64,000 nt of DNA, taken from the NCBI GenBank assembly GCA_965153355.1, contig OZ231126.1, positions 20,646,001 through 20,710,000 of the forward strand, in the 5' to 3' direction. A program made the position numbers and the translations under genes. The DNA is from Flaccisagitta enflata (taxonomy: Eukaryota; Chaetognatha; Sagittoidea; Aphragmophora). The notes under the pieces are model-generated. The model did no database searches and was not told the DNA's origin. It saw nothing but the letters and a program-made list of their open reading frames with translations. Shown here piece after piece: positions 60,901 to 64,000 of the stretch. The number at the start of each line of letters is the position of its first letter. Position 1 is the stretch's first letter.

Positions 60901-61446
60901 TTCATTGACAAATTGAAGTCAATCAAGTCAACTAAGTTATTTTAGGTCAATACTGATATTTCTTCTTATTCAGTCATGTTGATTAAGTTGATAAAAAGAC
61001 ACAATAATGAGTCAGGTCAATTCAGTTATTCATGTCTTACACACAACCTATAGGTGTTGGCCTTGTTTTTTGAAAGAGTAAGAAGGTGGTAGGAGTGATG
61101 AAATAAGCTAATCAAGTATTTGGGCAAAAAGTGTTACAGATGAAAATCATTCTAACGAACACGCTTCTTGCGAAATTCTGCCTCTGACGAAAATCTTTGA
61201 AAGTCCCATCATTCTTTCTTTAGATTCTTTGTCAAAAAAATTGCCTATAACGTGCTGTGACTAACAAAAAAACGCCTGTAACAAAGTATTCACCAGTGAA
61301 AATGGTATTTATGAGTGACGTGTAACGAAAGTTTTCATGGGGAAAAAGAAAGGGAGGATCAGGAAGGATCAGGAAGGAAGGAAGGAAGGAAGGAAGAAAG
61401 AAAGAAACAGAGAAAGAAAGGAGGTAAGGAAGAAAGAAAGGAGGGA

Positions 61447-61494
<48 letters not shown>

Positions 61495-61544
61495 AAAACA
61501 GAAAAAGAAAGAAAGAGAGAAAGAAAGAAAGAAAGAGGGAAGAA

Positions 61545-61622
<78 letters not shown>

Positions 61623-62568
61623 TGATATGCTGTTTTGTACCGCGTAACTTTCAAAATGAATGAAACCATTCTGATGGTTGTTTATGCTACTATGTTACTA
61701 GCAATTGTTCCTCTATGGCTACAGCGAAATTCGCCTGTAATGAAAAAATATCAGGTTCCCTTGGGCTTCGTTAGAAAGATTTTTAACTGTACAAACCAAC
61801 AAAACAGCCAACATACAGACTGAACAGCCAACCAAGTAAGTCATAATACAAGTAAACTAGTGGGTCAGGAATCACAAAGCCTCATTTGTAAAATTCAGGT
61901 TGCTCTATCCAGGTCATATGTATATCTGCAAGTGTTTGCAGCAAAGATGAATTCATATCACCTTTTAAAACAACCAACTACAATCTTGCAGATGTGCTTT
62001 TGATCTAGATAATAAATGGTCATAGATATATTCATAACTATTACTGATATACTACTGATAACTATTACTGATAACTATTACTGATAACTATTATTGATAA
62101 CTATTACTGATAACTATTACTGATAACTATTGCTGATAACTATTACTGGTCATAGATATATTCATAACTATTACTGATAAAGAAAGAGACAACAGTAAAT
62201 GGGCCAAAAAGAAAATATGATGCAAGACTAATGAGGATGAATTAAATCATCATTACCCATATTGCTCTGCAGGTGCATTAGGCAATAGAACGGGAAAATC
62301 TGGGTCTGGTACTTTTGCTCAGATGCAGTTAAATCTGTTCTGGAAAAGTGTGGCTGCAATTCTTCTTTGTACTCCTCAAAAATTCTGTGTAGAGCTGCAT
62401 TGACAATAGCCTGGTCTGTATTCATACTTTGCAAGCGACTAATGATATCTGCTATTACTTCAAGAATGCTTCTGCCACTAGCTAAACCACTGATGACAAT
62501 TTGTTGAAGGGTTTCAATCAAAGTCTCTAGCTGAGAAGGAGCATCTTCTGCCGTTATTGCACGCATTC
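57991..62568 (-). CDS. Intact multi-exon gene, uncharacterised repeat-associated protein family
   Basis: I recognise a layout, not a function. The last exon (57991-59699) is open for 568 codons to TGA. It is preceded by acceptor CTATTCTAG at 59700. A matching upstream exon (62257-62568) has acceptor TTTTCCTCCCCAG and donor GTAATG. Splicing joins phase 1 to phase 2, creating an Ala codon and an uninterrupted frame of about 672 residues from the ATG at 62566. Upstream exons may exist. The first exon gives a helical, Leu/Ile-rich region ending FPFYCLMHLQSNM. The second gives WKFVEMWNAFRV, LYQLAAVALYFLKITNPLWK, then TTNQGGESDFALMRL, KMMRNKPVSNFL, a Lys/Glu-rich coiled coil of about 60 residues, and a C-terminal basic/acidic domain. 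From memory this order resembles large uncharacterised proteins present in many near-identical copies in cnidarians, amphioxus and other invertebrates, which suggests a mobile-element or domesticated origin. No catalytic motif identified. The 2.56-kb intron is full of repeats. Confidence 0.7.
59744..59975 (-). mobile_element. Pearl/HINE-like fragment, AAGTCATTTT-core
   Basis: CACATGCTCACAACTGTGAC, CCCGCTCTGTCAGTCAGTC, then AAGTCATTTTAAG units. It runs straight into the hairpin end of the next copy. It lies in the intron of the minus-strand gene. Confidence 0.7.
59976..61069 (-). mobile_element. Expanded pearl/HINE-like element, ~1.1 kb
   Basis: The hairpin end AGTCGCATGTACATGACT, GTCGGT units, about 260 bp of AAGTCATTTT units, about 430 bp of GGTTTAAGTCT units, then GATTAAGTTGAT words. 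It finishes TAGGTGTTGGCCTTGTTTTT. It shows that the core can expand several-fold compared with the usual 150-250-bp copies. Confidence 0.72.
60320..60750. repeat. (GGTTTAAGTCT)n minisatellite
   Basis: About 35-40 units of ~11-12 bp, many exactly TGGTTTAAGTC. Confidence 0.9.
61137..61789. mobile_element. Pogo/Tigger-like MITE grown by internal microsatellites, TA flanked
   Basis: Left end CAGATGAAAATCATTCTAAC and right end inverted CAGTTAAAAATCTTTCTAAC, with TA on each side (61135-61136, 61790-61791). GCGAAATTCGCCTG and CTAACGAA words are shared with the other MITE ends. The interior is (GAAA)n and (GT)n. Confidence 0.75.
61370..61622. repeat. (GGAA/GAAA)n and (GT)n microsatellites
   Basis: GGAA/GAAA array at 61370-61540, then about 36 GT units to 61621. 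Confidence 0.97.
62019..62182. repeat. 13-bp tandem repeat between ~32-bp direct repeats
   Basis: ACTGATAACTATT repeats about 7-8 times at 62050-62145. GGTCATAGATATATTCATAA flanks it at about 62019 and 62149. This is in the intron, just downstream of the first exon of the minus-strand gene. Confidence 0.88.
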
Positions 62569-62689
62569 CTGGGGAGGAAAAGTTGAAAGATATTTTTGAG
62601 TGGCGGGCCTTGAGGGACCAATGACCTATGGTTCCATCTATGGAAATTTCTGTCTCTCTATTTTCCAATTTAACTTCCCTTTGCTAAAG

Positions 62690-63195
62690 CTATTTGAGGC
62701 CTCAAATCAGCCTTTGCAGGCCACAAATCAACCCTCTCAGGCCTCAAATAAATCCTCCTAGGCCTAAAATCACCATACGTAAGCCTATATCAATCATTTC
62801 AGACCTCAAATCAGCTATAAGGCCCTCAGCCCCAAATTGGCTCTCTCAGACCTTATAACAGCCCTCTTGTTGAGAAAAAAGTTTAAGTCAGTCTTTGACT
62901 TTTTCACAAAGGGCCCCAAAGGGCTTTCACACATATGGGGAATTTTCTCCTCCTTCTCCTCCTCCTTCTTCTCATTCGCACCCCCCCCTCTAATCCCTGT
63001 CTTGAGGCCCAAATTCCTGTCTTGAAGCCCAAATCCTAGTCTTGAGACCCTAATCCCAGTCTTGAGGCTCAAGTTCTAGCCTCAAGGCCCAAAACTTATC
63101 CTGTAGGCCCAGATCCCTGCCTTGAGGCCCAAATCTCAGCCTCAAGGTCCAAATCCCAGCCAAGAGGCCCAGATCCAAACCTCAAAGCTAAGGTA
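62690..63195. repeat. Degenerate ~20-bp 'GAGGCCCAAATCCCAG' repeat
   Basis: CAGGCCTCAAATCA units at 62690-62870 and CTTGAGGCCCAAATCC units at 62998-63190. The array is interrupted by about 130 bp of other sequence with a CTCCTCCTTCTTCTC tract. Confidence 0.85.
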
Positions 63196-63454
63196 TAGAC
63201 ACATTTGTTTTTGAATGTGAGATTTTCACTGCCACCACCATTTTTTCACAGTGTAGATAAATCAATTGGACGCCTTCATTGAGCTACCCAGAACTTGTGG
63301 ATGGCTAGTCTGGTTGAAAATTTGCATGGAAATATCATAGGTTTGATGTTTTTAGTGTAAACAGTATCAATAATATAAATGGTCCAATATCAATATGTGG
63401 GTAAAAATACCTCTTTTTCTGGATATATTTCTCTTTTATCTCTAGATAAGCCTC
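63196..63454. other. Intergenic DNA
   Basis: Nothing recognised. Confidence 0.5.
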
Positions 63455-63605
63455 ACGAAAAATTCTTAATTTGCATGGAAAATGACTAATTCAAAAAACT
63501 AAAAACATGGCTTTGTCCAAAGACACATAAGAAGAGAGCCATGTTCTTGGAAATGCAAAAAGTTCAATTTGGAAGCAGATTAAGGATTTTTCTCTTAACA
63601 ATTTT
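63455..63605. repeat. Hairpin MITE-like repeat, relative of 6950-7090
   Basis: CACGAAAAATTCTTAATTTG, AAAACATGGC and GCCATGTTCTTGGAAATGCA match the order and wording of the 6950 element. The arms are more diverged. Confidence 0.68.
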
Positions 63606-63829
63606 TATCACTCATTTTTCAATAAATCAATTTCCTATTCCCTTTCTTTTTCCCAGTATGTTGTTCATAAAACGTATCCCTGCCTAAAATCTGGACTTTA
63701 AGAGTGCATTGATGTGATTGCTGCACATAATCAGCAGAGCAAGGCAATACTGTGAAGGAATATCCCTTCAGTAGTGCTAAAATATAACCGGTAAAAATAT
63801 CCCACAATTACGCCGAGCGTGTCGTATGG

Positions 63830-64000
63830 CCTCAAGGCACCTGGGCCTCCAGGCTAGGATTTAGGCCATGAGGCTAGAATTTGGGCCTCAAGACTGGGAT
63901 TGGGGTCTCGAGACTGGGATTAGAGAGGAAGGGACGGAGGAGAAGAAGGAGGAGAAAATTCACCATTTATGTGAAAGCATAGGTCATCGACGCTGCCCTG
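63830..64000. repeat. Inverted copy of the ~20-bp repeat plus the AGCATAGGTCATC segment
   Basis: GGGCCTCAAGACTGGGATTG-type units (inverse of 62998-63190) to about 63925. A GGAGAAGAAGGAGG tract and GTGAAAGCATAGGTCATC follow, as at 5970-6050. It continues beyond the window. Confidence 0.78.

Noticed and set aside
62228-62668. Stand-alone 146-codon gene
   Set aside because: The apparent first codon at 62668 is TTG, a strong acceptor lies at 62569-62570, and the donor at 62256 joins in phase to 59699. It is an exon of the larger gene.

Overview
This is nuclear DNA from an animal, most likely a marine invertebrate. It is AT-rich, full of microsatellites and layered transposon debris, and has very few genes. 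The clearest host gene is a posterior-class (Abd-B/Post2-like) Hox homeodomain split by an intron between homeodomain residues 44 and 45. A decayed intronless calpain copy supports a metazoan source. The commonest dispersed repeat combines an (ACGG)n tetranucleotide core with a terminal hairpin. That resembles the 'pearl'/HINE (Helentron-like) elements known from molluscs and echinoderms, so a lophotrochozoan or echinoderm-like source is plausible but not proven. No RNA gene, CRISPR array or prokaryotic feature was seen.

Layout. 0-2.9 kb: compound microsatellites and a calpain pseudogene. 2.9-9.1 kb: pearl-like elements, pyrimidine tracts and two hairpin repeats. 9.2-10.4 kb: a 66-bp minisatellite open on both strands. 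10.4-19.9 kb: microsatellites, plus a tandem duplication at 14.5-15.8 kb carrying nested transposons. 20.3-21.3 kb: the Hox gene. 22-24.4 kb: pearl-like copies and an ~85-bp repeat. 24.4-27.7 kb: a 71-bp satellite split by a 948-bp hAT-like insertion with an 8-bp target duplication. 28-28.8 kb: a degenerate ~11-bp repeat. 30.4-33.4 kb: a large foldback element interrupted by a 1529-bp hAT-like element. 33.4-51 kb: MITEs, foldbacks, pearl-like copies and microsatellites. 51-55.6 kb: hairpin elements, a 633-bp hAT-like insertion and a ~150-bp repeat. 55.6-57.7 kb: a broken C2H2 zinc-finger coding unit. 58-62.6 kb: an intact gene of at least two exons on the minus strand, of a family I believe to be repeat-associated but of unknown function. 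62.7-64 kb: a 'GAGGCCCAAAT' repeat family also present at 5.2-6.1 kb.

The genes do not form a pathway. The main biological content is the transposon archaeology. Several insertions have clean 8-bp or TA target duplications and nest in one another, which gives a relative chronology. The most interesting signal is the pearl-like family. The 3' terminal hairpin and a 10-bp motif near the opposite end change together from copy to copy, in at least three sequence classes, as expected if base-pairing between or within the ends is needed for mobility.
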